This document shows positions 9,668 through 18,757 of a stretch of 64,000 nt of DNA, piece by piece (positions within the stretch are counted from its first letter, which is position 1; the number at the start of each line of letters is the position of its first letter). The position numbers were made by a program, and so were the translations under genes. The stretch covers positions 434,001-498,000 of the forward strand of contig NZ_LR734808.1 in NCBI RefSeq assembly GCF_902506655.1, read 5' to 3'. A model generated the notes under the pieces. The model had not been told where the DNA came from, did no database searches, and saw only the letters and a list, made by a program, of their open reading frames with translations. Source of the stretch: Marinoscillum sp. 108 (GTDB lineage: Bacteria > Bacteroidota > Bacteroidia > Cytophagales > Cyclobacteriaceae).

Positions 9668-10287
9668 TGATTCTGATGCGAATGGAGGTACCCGGTATTT
9701 TGATGTTTTCGCTGGGATTTGGTTTGAAGTTCTTCCACATACCTCACAATGCCGTCCTGATGCTATTAGGCCTGTTGTGTCTTTTGTTGTCGTTGATGGG
9801 TGCGTTGATGGGAGGAGAAGGTGCCCAAAAGCGTCCGGTTACCAGGCTATCTGTTATACTGTCATTAGCAGCGCTGCTATGTGTAATCAAGTTTTTTCCG
9901 GTCAATGATTATATGCTCCTGCTTGCTGCTTTGGCCTTTTTATGGACGGTGTATTTGCTCGTTGGTAAGAAGGTGAAATTAAATGCCATCCACTACGTTT
10001 CGCTTTTGGCACTTGCTTTCACGGTGTTTTTCAGGTTTGGTGTGGATAGAAGCGATCGCTATTTCATTCTTAACCTCAAGTACAGTGTTGAGCAGAGCAC
10101 GGATTTCATCACTTGGGACAAGTATAGTTGGATGCTTTATCTGGATGAGCGGGCGGACGAATCACTCCAGGCTTCTGAAAAGGCCTTGTCTATTGCTCAG
10201 CGTGTGGATGCGGATAAATACTGGCTGGATCTGATTGATGGCCATGGAGTGGCCATACGTGACAAAACATGGGAGCGCTATCACTAG
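9664..10287 (+). CDS. Membrane protein, third gene of the padR operon
   Basis: 207 residues with about five membrane segments over residues 5-130 and a soluble C-terminal part (residues 130-207). That part contains a helical stretch SLQASEKALSIAQRV that could be a degenerate TPR. The motif LKFFHIPHNAVLMLLG near residue 18 matches the KLLHFPGAP unit of the upstream protein, so the two are likely paralogous in their membrane part. Translation is coupled by the ATGA overlap at 9664-9667. The function is unknown. Confidence 0.7.
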   Translation: MMILMRMEVPGILMFSLGFGLKFFHIPHNAVLMLLGLLCLLLSLMGALMGGEGAQKRPVTRLSVILSLAALLCVIKFFPVNDYMLLLAALAFLWTVYLLVGKKVKLNAIHYVSLLALAFTVFFRFGVDRSDRYFILNLKYSVEQSTDFITWDKYSWMLYLDERADESLQASEKALSIAQRVDADKYWLDLIDGHGVAIRDKTWERYH

Positions 10288-10292
10288 CGCTC
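10273..10292. terminator. Hairpin between convergent genes
   Basis: GAGCGCT and AGCGCTC form a perfect 7-bp stem with a 6-base loop, covering the stop codon of the padR operon and reaching the end of the convergent gene. The lack of a T-run makes the terminator call tentative. Confidence 0.35.
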
Positions 10293-11451
10293 ACTCGGCA
10301 TACAGGAGATAGTTTTTTCTAAGCTTCCTGTAGGCCTCCAGATCTTTCTCCCAACTGGCCTTTATCTCCTGTTCAGACCAGCCTGCTTCTATTTGTTCTT
10401 GAAGCGAACCCGTTCCTGCCAGCTTCAGAAAGTAGTCATTAAAGAAAGAGTTTTCGGTTTTTCCCTTCAGGTCCTGATAAAACTGGATCAGGTATTTCAA
10501 AGTAAACCCATAGTTGATTGGCTGATGGGTCAGGTCGAGTCCAAAGCATCGCTCCCCTTCCAGTGGAGGGTATTTGGAACCTTCGTTGGGAGTGGGTGTG
10601 AAAGAGAAGCTGGAGTCACTATAGAGTGGGTGCCCAATGATTTGAAATGGAAAATCGGTGCCTCTACCGACAGAAACCACTGTGCCTTCAAATAGGGCCA
10701 ACGAAGGATAAAGCGCCACAGCCAATTCATTGGGGAGGTTAGGGGACGGTCTGACAGGAAGAGTGTAGGGCATGCTGTGATCCCAGTTGGCTACCGGAAT
10801 GATACTCAGATCGCATTGGAGTCCATTGCCTAGCCAGCCTTCACCATTAATCATACCGGCCAATTCTCCCAGGGTGAGACCATGCACAATAGGGATGGGG
10901 TGAGCCCCCACGAAAGAAGTAAACGCGATATCCAGCACAGGACCATCGATGTAGCTTCCATTGGGATTGGGTCTGTCCAGAATGAGTACAGGCACCTTTT
11001 CCCGGGCACAGGCTTCCATCAGGTAAGTCATGGTGCTGGCATAGGTATAAAATCGTGCACCCACGTCCTGAATGTCCACTACCAGCAGATCCAACGATGC
11101 TACTTGTTCTGGGGTAGGCTTGCGATGTGCCCCATAAAGCGAGATTAGTTTGAAACGTTCGGTGTATTCACCCTCGATTTTTTCACCATCGGGTTTGTTG
11201 CCCAAAAAACCATGCTCCGGACTGAAGGCTGTGCTGATTTGAATACCCAGAGAAAGGAGCGTATCTGCAAGATGTGTCTGACCAACCAATGAGGTGTGGT
11301 TCGCAAAAAGGCCAATTTTTTTGCCCTTAAGCTGCGGTAGGTATTGATCCAACTGACTGGCTCCGGGCAGAATCTGTACGTTCTCTTGTGACTTTGTTTC
11401 GCATGAAAGGAAGAAAAGTAAAAAGATCGGTATCAAAAACTGCTTGACCAT
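10291..11451 (-). CDS. namZ: DUF1343 protein, NamZ-like exo-beta-N-acetylmuramidase lipoprotein
   Basis: About 386 residues. Signatures of DUF1343 are LFANHTSLVGQ, FSPEHGFLG, VVDIQDVGARFYTY, LILDRPNPNG and PIVHGLTLGE. Family members such as NamZ cut terminal N-acetylmuramic acid from peptidoglycan fragments. The N-terminus MVKQFLIPIFLLFFLSCETK is a lipoprotein signal with Cys in the lipobox, so the enzyme is probably anchored in the periplasm. The start at 11451 is chosen because it begins this signal. The ATG at 11478 adds nine residues before it. It is divergent from the permease gene at 11491. Confidence 0.88.
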   Translation of the reverse strand: MVKQFLIPIFLLFFLSCETKSQENVQILPGASQLDQYLPQLKGKKIGLFANHTSLVGQTHLADTLLSLGIQISTAFSPEHGFLGNKPDGEKIEGEYTERFKLISLYGAHRKPTPEQVASLDLLVVDIQDVGARFYTYASTMTYLMEACAREKVPVLILDRPNPNGSYIDGPVLDIAFTSFVGAHPIPIVHGLTLGELAGMINGEGWLGNGLQCDLSIIPVANWDHSMPYTLPVRPSPNLPNELAVALYPSLALFEGTVVSVGRGTDFPFQIIGHPLYSDSSFSFTPTPNEGSKYPPLEGERCFGLDLTHQPINYGFTLKYLIQFYQDLKGKTENSFFNDYFLKLAGTGSLQEQIEAGWSEQEIKASWEKDLEAYRKLRKNYLLYAE

Positions 11452-11490
11452 AGATATCTTGTAATATTGCACAGTCAAAAATAGTCATCT

Positions 11491-12708
11491 TTGAGTCTTC
11501 CGTATTTCATATCCCGACGTATCTCCAAAAATAAGACCGGATCCTTCTCCACGGTGATCAATAAGATAGCTGTGGTGAGTATTGCAGTGGCTCTGGCAGC
11601 GTTGATCTGCACCTTTATGATTTTGAAAGGGTTTGAGGATACCATCAAGCAGAAGATTTACAGCTTCAGCGGACATTTGATTATCAGCAAATACACACTT
11701 TCCACTTCTTTTGAAAACTCGTCGATAGTGGTGGAAGATTCCTTGATGAATGGACTGAGGGCGCTTCCGGGAGTGGATTATCTCCAGACCTATGCATATA
11801 AGGCGGGTCTACTCAAGACCAACGATGAGGTACAGGGAGTGATCCTGAAAGGGCTCGACCAGAGCTTTGATACCACTGCATTTGCAATGCACATGGTGGA
11901 TGGGCATTTTCCTAAATTTCCTGAGGAGGGCTACGGCACAGAGGTGGCGCTGAGTACTAAAATCGCTAATTATTTAAGTTTAAAAGTGGGCGATGAGGTG
12001 CTGGTGTTCTTCATTCAAAATCCACCCCGCTACCGCAACCTGAAAATCACCGGTATCTATGAGACCGGGCTCGAGGATTTTGATGAAAAGGTGATCCTGG
12101 GTGATATTAACCTGGTCCGTCGGATCAATGGGTGGGGAGAAAATACCATTGGAGGGATTGAGGTTTTTCTGAATGATCCAGAGACCATGGACGAAGCTGA
12201 AACGATGGTTTTTGAGGCGACAAGTTCTGACCTGTATGTAGATAAAGTCAGTGATAAGTATGTGCAGATATTTGACTGGCTGAGATTGCTCAACAGGAAT
12301 GTGGTCATATTTTTCAGCCTGGTGCTGTTTGTGGCCGCCTTCAACATGGTGTCTATCCTTCTGATCCTCATTATGGAGCGCACCCAGATGATAGGTGTTC
12401 TGAAGTCCCTGGGCGCAGCTAATGGCTTGCTCCGACGAATATTCTTCGTCAATGGGCTTGGTCTGATTGTGAGGGGAGTGTTTTGGGGGAATTTACTTGG
12501 ACTCTCGTTTTGCTGGATACAGGATCGATACAAACTCATTCCATTGGATCCTGCTAATTACTACATGAATCATGTCCCTATTCAGTTTGACCCTACAGCG
12601 GTGATTTTGCTTAACCTATTTGTGATTGTGATGACAGCCATAGCCTTGTTCATTCCACTTTCGGTGATTTCAAGGATCAATCCGATCAAATCCATTCGAT
12701 TCGACTGA
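11491..12708 (+). CDS. FtsX/LolE-type ABC transporter permease, TTG start
   Basis: 405 residues with the LolC/LolE plan: an N-terminal membrane helix (INKIAVVSIAVALAALIC), a large periplasmic domain (residues 50-265) and three C-terminal helices. FtsX-type motifs include MERTQMIGVLKSLGA and INPIKSIRFD at the end. Lol permeases release lipoproteins from the inner membrane with an ATPase partner, which is not next to this gene. The family begins LPYFISRRI, and the only start that gives it is the TTG at 11491. No ATG lies close upstream. Confidence 0.9.
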   Translation: MSLPYFISRRISKNKTGSFSTVINKIAVVSIAVALAALICTFMILKGFEDTIKQKIYSFSGHLIISKYTLSTSFENSSIVVEDSLMNGLRALPGVDYLQTYAYKAGLLKTNDEVQGVILKGLDQSFDTTAFAMHMVDGHFPKFPEEGYGTEVALSTKIANYLSLKVGDEVLVFFIQNPPRYRNLKITGIYETGLEDFDEKVILGDINLVRRINGWGENTIGGIEVFLNDPETMDEAETMVFEATSSDLYVDKVSDKYVQIFDWLRLLNRNVVIFFSLVLFVAAFNMVSILLILIMERTQMIGVLKSLGAANGLLRRIFFVNGLGLIVRGVFWGNLLGLSFCWIQDRYKLIPLDPANYYMNHVPIQFDPTAVILLNLFVIVMTAIALFIPLSVISRINPIKSIRFD

Positions 12709-12712
12709 GAAA

Positions 12713-13462
12713 CTACCGGATTAAGCTTTGATGTGGCTCGTACTTTCTGAAAAGACTTCTGATTTTCATTTCCAGTACCCCGAAAACGGCTTCCTTAAAG
12801 ATTCCTTTTGACATTTTTGAGCTGCCTTTGGCTCGTTCGGTAAAGATGATGGGCACCTCCACTATTTTGAAGCCATGCTTCCAGGCCGTAAACTTCATTT
12901 CTATCTGAAAGGCGTAGCCTATAAAGCTGATTTTCTCAGGGTCGATGGTTTCCAGGACAGACCGATGGTAACATTTAAATCCGGCGGTGGTATCCATGAT
13001 AGGTATACCGGTGACCAGGCGTACATAGATGCTGGCAAAATACGACATCAGTACCCTGCCCATAGGCCAGTTGACCACATTCACTCCTTTGATGTATCGC
13101 GAACCTATGGCCAAGTCGGCACCCTCATCTGCACAGGTCTGGTACAGGGAGATGAGATCCTGAGGGTTGTGTGAGAAGTCTGCATCCATCTCAAAGACAT
13201 AGTCGTAACCATGTTCCAAAGCGTACTGAAACCCCCTGATGTAGGCAGTACCAAGCCCCAGTTTCCCTGCACGCTCTATCAGATGTAGTTTTTCAGGCCA
13301 CTGTGTCTGTAGTTCCTTCACAATCTCCGCAGTGCCATCCGGTGATCCGTCATCAATAATCAACAAATCAAAAGGAACAGCCAAACCCATCACTGCAGCA
13401 GTGATTTCACGGATGTTATCTTTCTCATTGTAGGTTGGTATAATGACCAGATTCTTGTGCAC
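12713..13462 (-). CDS. Polyprenol-phosphate mannosyltransferase-like GT2 glycosyltransferase
   Basis: 249 residues, GT-A fold of family GT2. Motifs are VIIPTYNEKDNI, LLIIDDGSPDGTA, the DxD-type EMDADFSHNP and GSRYIKG. C-terminal landmarks are TTAGFKCYHR and ERAKGSSKMS, as in DPM1-like enzymes. The usual reaction moves a sugar from GDP-mannose to polyprenol phosphate on the cytoplasmic face. It has no C-terminal membrane helices, like human DPM1 and unlike fused forms. It lies tail to tail with the permease gene, with a gap of only four bases. Confidence 0.88.
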   Translation of the reverse strand: MHKNLVIIPTYNEKDNIREITAAVMGLAVPFDLLIIDDGSPDGTAEIVKELQTQWPEKLHLIERAGKLGLGTAYIRGFQYALEHGYDYVFEMDADFSHNPQDLISLYQTCADEGADLAIGSRYIKGVNVVNWPMGRVLMSYFASIYVRLVTGIPIMDTTAGFKCYHRSVLETIDPEKISFIGYAFQIEMKFTAWKHGFKIVEVPIIFTERAKGSSKMSKGIFKEAVFGVLEMKIRSLFRKYEPHQSLIR

Positions 13463-13558
13463 GTTACGAATTGATTAGAGGGGACAACATAGCGCCATGT
13501 CTCAATAAATGCATTGAGGCAAAAACACTTTACTCAAATAAAACAAAATATAGAGGAA

Positions 13559-14953
13559 CTACCCCTTCGTGTACCCTAAAATTTTCATCATAGATTCACT
13601 TTCCTGCTCTGGTGCGAAGAGCTCCGAACTGACTTGTCCATTAGCATCCTTTCTGATGATGACATGTTTTGGAGCAGGAATCAGACAGTGCTGGATACCA
13701 CCATAGCCACCCAGAGACTCCTGGTAGGCTCCAGTGTGGAAAAAACCAAAATGCAGCGTCTCCTCATCATCAATGCGTGGGAGGAAGACTTCACCGATAT
13801 GAGCTTCAGAATCGTAGTAGTCCTGGCTATCGCAGGTGAGCCCGCCGATGTTTACCCGATGATGAGGGTTATCCCAATGGTTGATTGGGAGCATGATGAA
13901 TTTTTCATTCAGTCCCCACACATCAGGCATATGCGTGATGAAGGAGCCATCCATCATATACCAGAGCTCTTTGTCGTTCTGAAGTTTCTGATCGAGGATG
14001 GAGTAGAGGGTAGCTCCACTCTCGCCCACGGTAAATGAGCCAAATTCCGTCACGATGTTGGGTACCGGCACATGATTTTTCTGGCAAATCCATTTGATGT
14101 TGGCCACAATCTGATCAGCCATGTAGGCATAGTCAAATTCGAAACCAAGTGAGTTTTTGATCGGAAAGCCCCCACCGATATCCACAGTATCCAGGTCAGG
14201 ACAAATCTTTTTCAGTTCGCAGTATTTGTAAATAAACCTGCTGAGTTCACTCCAGTAGTAAGCACTGTCCTTGATGCCGGTATTAATGAAAAAATGCAGC
14301 ATCTTCAGCTTGGCCTTTGACCCGGCAATCATTTCCTTATAGTGTGGCACAATGTCGTGATACCTGATGCCCAGTCGGGAGGTATAAAAAGCAAAGTTGG
14401 GCTCTTCATCCGCTGCAATGCGTATGCCCACCTTGAAATCTCCCTTGATATTTTGATGATAATGAGCCAGTTCATTGAGGTTGTCTAGTACAGGGATGGT
14501 GTTTGTAAAACCATCATTGATCAGGTCGGAAATGTACTGCAGATAAAGTGGTCTCTTAAATCCATTGCAAACGATCATTCTATCCTTACTCAGGAGCCCT
14601 GACTTATTGAGGTTTCGGACGATCGGAATGTCATAGGCACTGGAGGTCTCAATGTGAATGTCGTTTTTCAGTGCTTCCTCCAATACAAACTGAAAATGGG
14701 AAGATTTGGTACAGTAACAATAGCGATAGGTACCATCGTAGCTATTTTTCTGAATGGCATCAGTAAAGATCTTCTTTGCGAACTGAATGTTCTCACTGAT
14801 CTTAGGAAGGTATGACAGCTTCAGAGGCGTGCCATATTCTTTGATGATCTCCATGAGGTTTACATCATGAAACCAAAGTAGATTATTTTCCACACGAAAT
14901 TCTTTGGTGGGAAAATAGAAGGTTTGCTCAATTAGATCAGAGTAGCTTTTCAT
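13559..14953 (-). CDS. speA: Arginine decarboxylase (PLP, alanine-racemase fold)
   Basis: A 464-residue PLP enzyme that converts arginine to agmatine for polyamine synthesis. Visible motifs are the PLP-lysine region YRYCYCTKSSHF, TVDIGGGFPIK, ESGATLYS and the C-terminal dimer-site region FLPRIDDEETLHFGFFHTGAYQESLGGYGGIQHC. Its length and N-terminus match the short speA type of Bacteroidota rather than the ~650-residue E. coli form. It is divergent from two guanidino-modifying hydrolase genes, which places arginine and agmatine chemistry together. Confidence 0.85.
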   Translation of the reverse strand: MKSYSDLIEQTFYFPTKEFRVENNLLWFHDVNLMEIIKEYGTPLKLSYLPKISENIQFAKKIFTDAIQKNSYDGTYRYCYCTKSSHFQFVLEEALKNDIHIETSSAYDIPIVRNLNKSGLLSKDRMIVCNGFKRPLYLQYISDLINDGFTNTIPVLDNLNELAHYHQNIKGDFKVGIRIAADEEPNFAFYTSRLGIRYHDIVPHYKEMIAGSKAKLKMLHFFINTGIKDSAYYWSELSRFIYKYCELKKICPDLDTVDIGGGFPIKNSLGFEFDYAYMADQIVANIKWICQKNHVPVPNIVTEFGSFTVGESGATLYSILDQKLQNDKELWYMMDGSFITHMPDVWGLNEKFIMLPINHWDNPHHRVNIGGLTCDSQDYYDSEAHIGEVFLPRIDDEETLHFGFFHTGAYQESLGGYGGIQHCLIPAPKHVIIRKDANGQVSSELFAPEQESESMMKILGYTKG

Positions 14954-15064
14954 TTCGGATTAATTCAGTCTGTTACAAAGAGGCACAATGATCACAAAAA
15001 AATCACAATTCTCACCCCTTACAATATTAATAATTGATGTCTGCCGAATATGTTTTCGATCATT

Positions 15065-15072
15065 TAGCTTTG
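15065..15072 (+). promoter_or_regulatory. Bacteroidota -7 promoter element
   Basis: TAGCTTTG matches the Bacteroidota -7 consensus TAnnTTTG, 26 bases before the ATG of the deiminase-family gene. No good -33 TTTG is seen at the usual spacing, so the site is tentative. Confidence 0.35.
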
Positions 15073-15097
15073 CCGTCTTGTTTAACAACATGACCAA

Positions 15098-16012
15098 ATG
15101 ATCAAGCTAAACATTAAAGACGAAACTTCACCCCTTGAAGCTGTGATATTAGGCATAGCAGATAGTTTCGGCGGCACCCCAGATTTAGCAGACGCATATG
15201 ACCCCAAGTCTGCAGAGCATATCAAGGCAGGTACCTATCCAAAGGAGTCTGATATGATCCCTGAGATGGAGGCCTTTAACCGCGTATTTGAAAAGTACGA
15301 TGTGCAGGTTTACCGCCCTGAATTACGAACCGATCTCAATCAGATTTTTGCACGAGATATCGCGTTTGTGATTGATGACTATTTTTTCAAATCCAACATC
15401 CTTCCCGACAGGGAGCCTGAGTTGGAAGCCATTGATTACGTAATCAGCCAGATGGACCCCGATAAGGTCATCAAACCTCCAGACCAGGTACATGTGGAGG
15501 GAGGAGATGTGATGGTTCATGGTGATTATCTATTTGTAGGTACTTACAAGGGGCCGGATTACCCCGGCTTCATCACAGCTCGCACCAACATGGAAGGTGT
15601 TCAGTTTCTAAAGGATTTTTTCCCTCAGAAGACCGTCAGGGAATTTGATTTGAATAAGTCTAATACCATTGCAGAGGACAACGCCCTGCATCTGGATTGC
15701 TGTTTTCAGCCCGTAGGGAAGGACAAGGCTATTATCCACAAAGAAGGTTTCCGACAGGAATCCGACTATCAGTATTTGGTAGATTTGTTTGGCATGGAAA
15801 ATCTCTTTCACATCACCAAGCGTGAGATGTACCATATGATGAGCAATGTGTTCTCGATCGCCCCGGATGTGGTGGTGTCGGAGCGAAATTTCACCCGACT
15901 CAATGAGTGGCTGAGAAGTCATGGGATCACGGTGGAGGAGATACCCTATGCCGAGATCGCCAAGCAGGAAGGGCTGTTGAGATGTTCTACTTTACCCCTG
16001 AGAAGAAAATGA
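15098..16012 (+). CDS. Guanidino-group modifying enzyme (arginine deiminase/amidinotransferase family)
   Basis: 304 residues with the pentein catalytic set: Glu134 and Asp137 in HVEGGD, His198 in ALHLDCCF and Cys296 in LLRCSTLPLRR. An ARD motif at residue ~85 binds the guanidinium in relatives. The family includes arginine deiminase, DDAH and amidinotransferases. Which reaction this member performs cannot be read, and the overall plan is closest to amidinotransferases. It overlaps the next gene by 4 bp (ATGA at 16009-16012), so both are co-translated. Confidence 0.82.
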   Translation: MIKLNIKDETSPLEAVILGIADSFGGTPDLADAYDPKSAEHIKAGTYPKESDMIPEMEAFNRVFEKYDVQVYRPELRTDLNQIFARDIAFVIDDYFFKSNILPDREPELEAIDYVISQMDPDKVIKPPDQVHVEGGDVMVHGDYLFVGTYKGPDYPGFITARTNMEGVQFLKDFFPQKTVREFDLNKSNTIAEDNALHLDCCFQPVGKDKAIIHKEGFRQESDYQYLVDLFGMENLFHITKREMYHMMSNVFSIAPDVVVSERNFTRLNEWLRSHGITVEEIPYAEIAKQEGLLRCSTLPLRRK

Positions 16013-16944
16013 GCAAGCAGATCACAAATACCCTGATGATGATACGACCGGTTGCCTTTCATATGAATGAGCAGACAGCGGTGAATAATTATTATCAAAA
16101 AACCATAGCCGGACTGTCAAAGGAGGAGATTCAGGAGAATGCCCTGTCGGAGTTTGATGGCTTTGTTAAAAAGCTCCGTGCAGAAGGTGTGGAGGTGCTG
16201 GTCTTTGATGATACGCTGGAGCCTGAAACTCCCGATTCTATCTTTCCCAACAACTGGGTGAGCTTTCATGAGTCAGGTGAGGTAATTCTTTACCCTATGT
16301 ATGCAGAGAATCGGCGACTAGAGCGCCGGGATGACCTGCTGGCTGATCTTGGTAAAAACTTTAATATCACGACCATCTCAGGCTATGTGGACTGGGAGGC
16401 TAAAAACAAATTTTTGGAAGGGACGGGAAGTTTAATTCTCGACCGACAGCATAAAATCGCCTATGCGGCCCTTTCTGAGCGCACCCATCCGGAGGTGCTG
16501 AAGGAGTTTCAGAAACACACCGGATTTGATATTGTGTCGTTTCAGGCCAATCAAACTGTTAATGGTGAGCGATTGCCGATTTACCATACCAATGTGATGA
16601 TGTGCCTGGGAGAGGAGTTTGCCCTTATATGCGCTCAGAGTATAGATGATGAGTTGGAAAAAAGTGCGGTGATCCGTTCTTTTGAAAACACTGGGAAGGA
16701 AGTCATTTTTATCACTGAGGAGCAAAAGGAGCGCTTCGCCGGAAACATGCTGCAGGTATTAAATGATAAAAATGAACGGTACATCGTCATGTCAGAGTCC
16801 GCTTTTAAGTCTCTGGACGAAGCCCAAAAAGATCAGTTGAGCAAACATGGTAAACTGCTGTATAGCTCTCTGGATACCATTGAGTGTCTGGGTGGTGGTA
16901 GTGCCAGATGTATGATGGCAGAGGTTTTTTTGCCTAAGAAATAA
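16009..16944 (+). CDS. ctlX: CtlX-like citrulline/arginine hydrolase
   Basis: 311 residues, a second pentein enzyme. Landmarks are TNTLMMIRPVAFHMNEQTA at the start, SIFPNNWVSFH, FLEGTGSLILDR (catalytic Glu region), YHTNVMMCLGE (His) and GGGSARCMMAE (Cys301). This pattern is that of the family annotated as citrulline-utilisation hydrolase CtlX. The start at 16009 is chosen because homologues begin here and it creates an ATGA overlap. Upstream ATG codons read through the preceding gene in another frame. argS follows nine bases downstream. Confidence 0.85.
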   Translation: MSKQITNTLMMIRPVAFHMNEQTAVNNYYQKTIAGLSKEEIQENALSEFDGFVKKLRAEGVEVLVFDDTLEPETPDSIFPNNWVSFHESGEVILYPMYAENRRLERRDDLLADLGKNFNITTISGYVDWEAKNKFLEGTGSLILDRQHKIAYAALSERTHPEVLKEFQKHTGFDIVSFQANQTVNGERLPIYHTNVMMCLGEEFALICAQSIDDELEKSAVIRSFENTGKEVIFITEEQKERFAGNMLQVLNDKNERYIVMSESAFKSLDEAQKDQLSKHGKLLYSSLDTIECLGGGSARCMMAEVFLPKK

Positions 16945-16953
16945 AACATAAGC

Positions 16954-18741
16954 ATGGAGTTAATTGAGAAGGAATTAAAGCAGGAAATCGTAGCAGCATT
17001 TAAAAGCTTATTTGATTTCGAGTTGGACGCCGATAGTTTTTCATTGCAGCCAACCCGGAAGGAATTTGAAGGAACACACACTTTGGTCACTTTTTCTTAT
17101 CTGAAACAGACTAAAAAAGGACCTGAAGAATCTGGTCAGTTGATCGGTGAGTACCTCAAAAGCCATACTTCGCTTGTAAGTGATTACAATGTGGTGAAAG
17201 GGTTTCTGAACCTGTCCATTTCAGATTCCACCTGGCTGTCGGCTTTCGATAAGATTCATCAGGATGAGCACTTTGGTACGTTCTCCCGAAACGGGCAAAA
17301 GGTGATGGTGGAATTCAGCTCACCCAATACCAACAAGCCGCTCCACCTGGGGCACCTGAGAAACAACTTCCTGGGAGACTCTGTGGCTAAAATACTGGAA
17401 GCCAGTGGGTGTGAGGTGATGAAGGTGAATCTGGTGAACGATCGGGGAATCCACATTTGTAAGTCCATGTTGGCTTATGAGAAGTTTGGCAATGGAGAGA
17501 CACCGGCCAGCTCGGGATTGAAGGGGGACCACCTCATAGGTAAGTATTATGTGCTTTTTGATAAAGAATACAAAAAGGAAATAGAGGGGTTGGTACATCA
17601 GGGTATGGATCCTGAGGAGGCCAAAAAACAGGCGCCACTGATTCTGGAAGCTCAGGAGATGCTCAAAAAGTGGGAAGATGGAGAGGAGAAGACCGTTGCG
17701 CTTTGGCAGAAACTGAATGACTGGGTGTTTGAAGGTTTTGATGCTTCGTATCAGACCATGGGCATCACGTTTGATAAGATATATCATGAGTCACAAACCT
17801 ACCTGCTGGGCAAGGATATCATCCAGGAAGGCCTGGAAAAGGGGGTCTTTTTTGAAAAGGAAGACGGCTCTGTGTGGGTGGACCTGACGGCCGAAAAGCT
17901 GGATGAAAAGCTCGTACAACGGGGAGATGGTACTTCTGTGTACATCACTCAGGACATTGGTACCTGTGAGCTCAAGCATGATGATTTTCCTTTCGAAAAA
18001 TCTGTTTATGTAGTGGGTAATGAGCAGGATTATCACTTCAAGGTGCTTTTTAACATCATGAAGAAGCTGGGAAGACCTTATGCAGACGGACTCTACCACC
18101 TGTCATACGGAATGGTGGACCTGCCATCGGGCAAAATGAAATCCCGCGAAGGCACCGTGGTGGATGCTGACGATATCATGCAGGAGATGTTTGATACTGC
18201 TGAGCGCCAAACCCGCGAATTGGGCAAAATAGAAGGACTCACAGAGGAAGAAGCCGAAGCGCTTTACCGTACCCTAGGGTTGGGAGCGATCAAATACTTC
18301 CTGTTGAAAGTAGACCCGAAAAAGCGAATGCTGTTTGATCCACAGGAGTCTATCGAGTTTCAGGGAAACACGGGCCCTTTTATTCAATACACACATGCGC
18401 GTATATCTGCGATCTTACGCCGGGCCCGGACACTTGAGGTGCCAGCAGAGTTTGATACTACAGGTATTACGCTGCACCCCAGAGAGCTAGAACTTATTCA
18501 CAAACTCACCGACTTTCCCAAGACCATTGCAGCCGCCGCGAGGGACTATTCTCCCGCACTGGTAGCTCAGTATGTGTATGACCTGGCCAAGGAGTATAAT
18601 GGGTTTTATCAGGAGGTGCCTATTTTCAATGAAGAACAAAAAGAGGTGGTCGGACTGAGGATAGCACTGTCTAAAGCGGTGGCTCAGGTGATCAAACGAT
18701 CCATGGGGCTCCTGGGTATCGCCGTACCTGATCGCATGTGA
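16954..18741 (+). CDS. argS: Arginyl-tRNA synthetase
   Basis: A 595-residue class I synthetase that charges tRNA-Arg. The HIGH motif is HLGH (residues 131-134, in NTNKPLHLGHLRNN), the KMSKS-like loop is GKMKSREGTVVDADD, and the C-terminal anticodon domain is full length (GNTGPFIQYTHARI, then LLGIAVPDRM). It follows the two arginine-type hydrolase genes in one direction with a nine-base gap. A shared transcript linking arginine turnover to charging is likely, but the gene order alone does not prove it. Confidence 0.95.
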   Translation: MELIEKELKQEIVAAFKSLFDFELDADSFSLQPTRKEFEGTHTLVTFSYLKQTKKGPEESGQLIGEYLKSHTSLVSDYNVVKGFLNLSISDSTWLSAFDKIHQDEHFGTFSRNGQKVMVEFSSPNTNKPLHLGHLRNNFLGDSVAKILEASGCEVMKVNLVNDRGIHICKSMLAYEKFGNGETPASSGLKGDHLIGKYYVLFDKEYKKEIEGLVHQGMDPEEAKKQAPLILEAQEMLKKWEDGEEKTVALWQKLNDWVFEGFDASYQTMGITFDKIYHESQTYLLGKDIIQEGLEKGVFFEKEDGSVWVDLTAEKLDEKLVQRGDGTSVYITQDIGTCELKHDDFPFEKSVYVVGNEQDYHFKVLFNIMKKLGRPYADGLYHLSYGMVDLPSGKMKSREGTVVDADDIMQEMFDTAERQTRELGKIEGLTEEEAEALYRTLGLGAIKYFLLKVDPKKRMLFDPQESIEFQGNTGPFIQYTHARISAILRRARTLEVPAEFDTTGITLHPRELELIHKLTDFPKTIAAAARDYSPALVAQYVYDLAKEYNGFYQEVPIFNEEQKEVVGLRIALSKAVAQVIKRSMGLLGIAVPDRM

Positions 18742-18757
18742 TGAATTTGTACCCAGC

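Noticed and set aside
13502-13525. CTCAAT/ATTGAG hairpin after speA as terminator
   Set aside because: Six base pairs with no T-run on either strand; not enough to call it.
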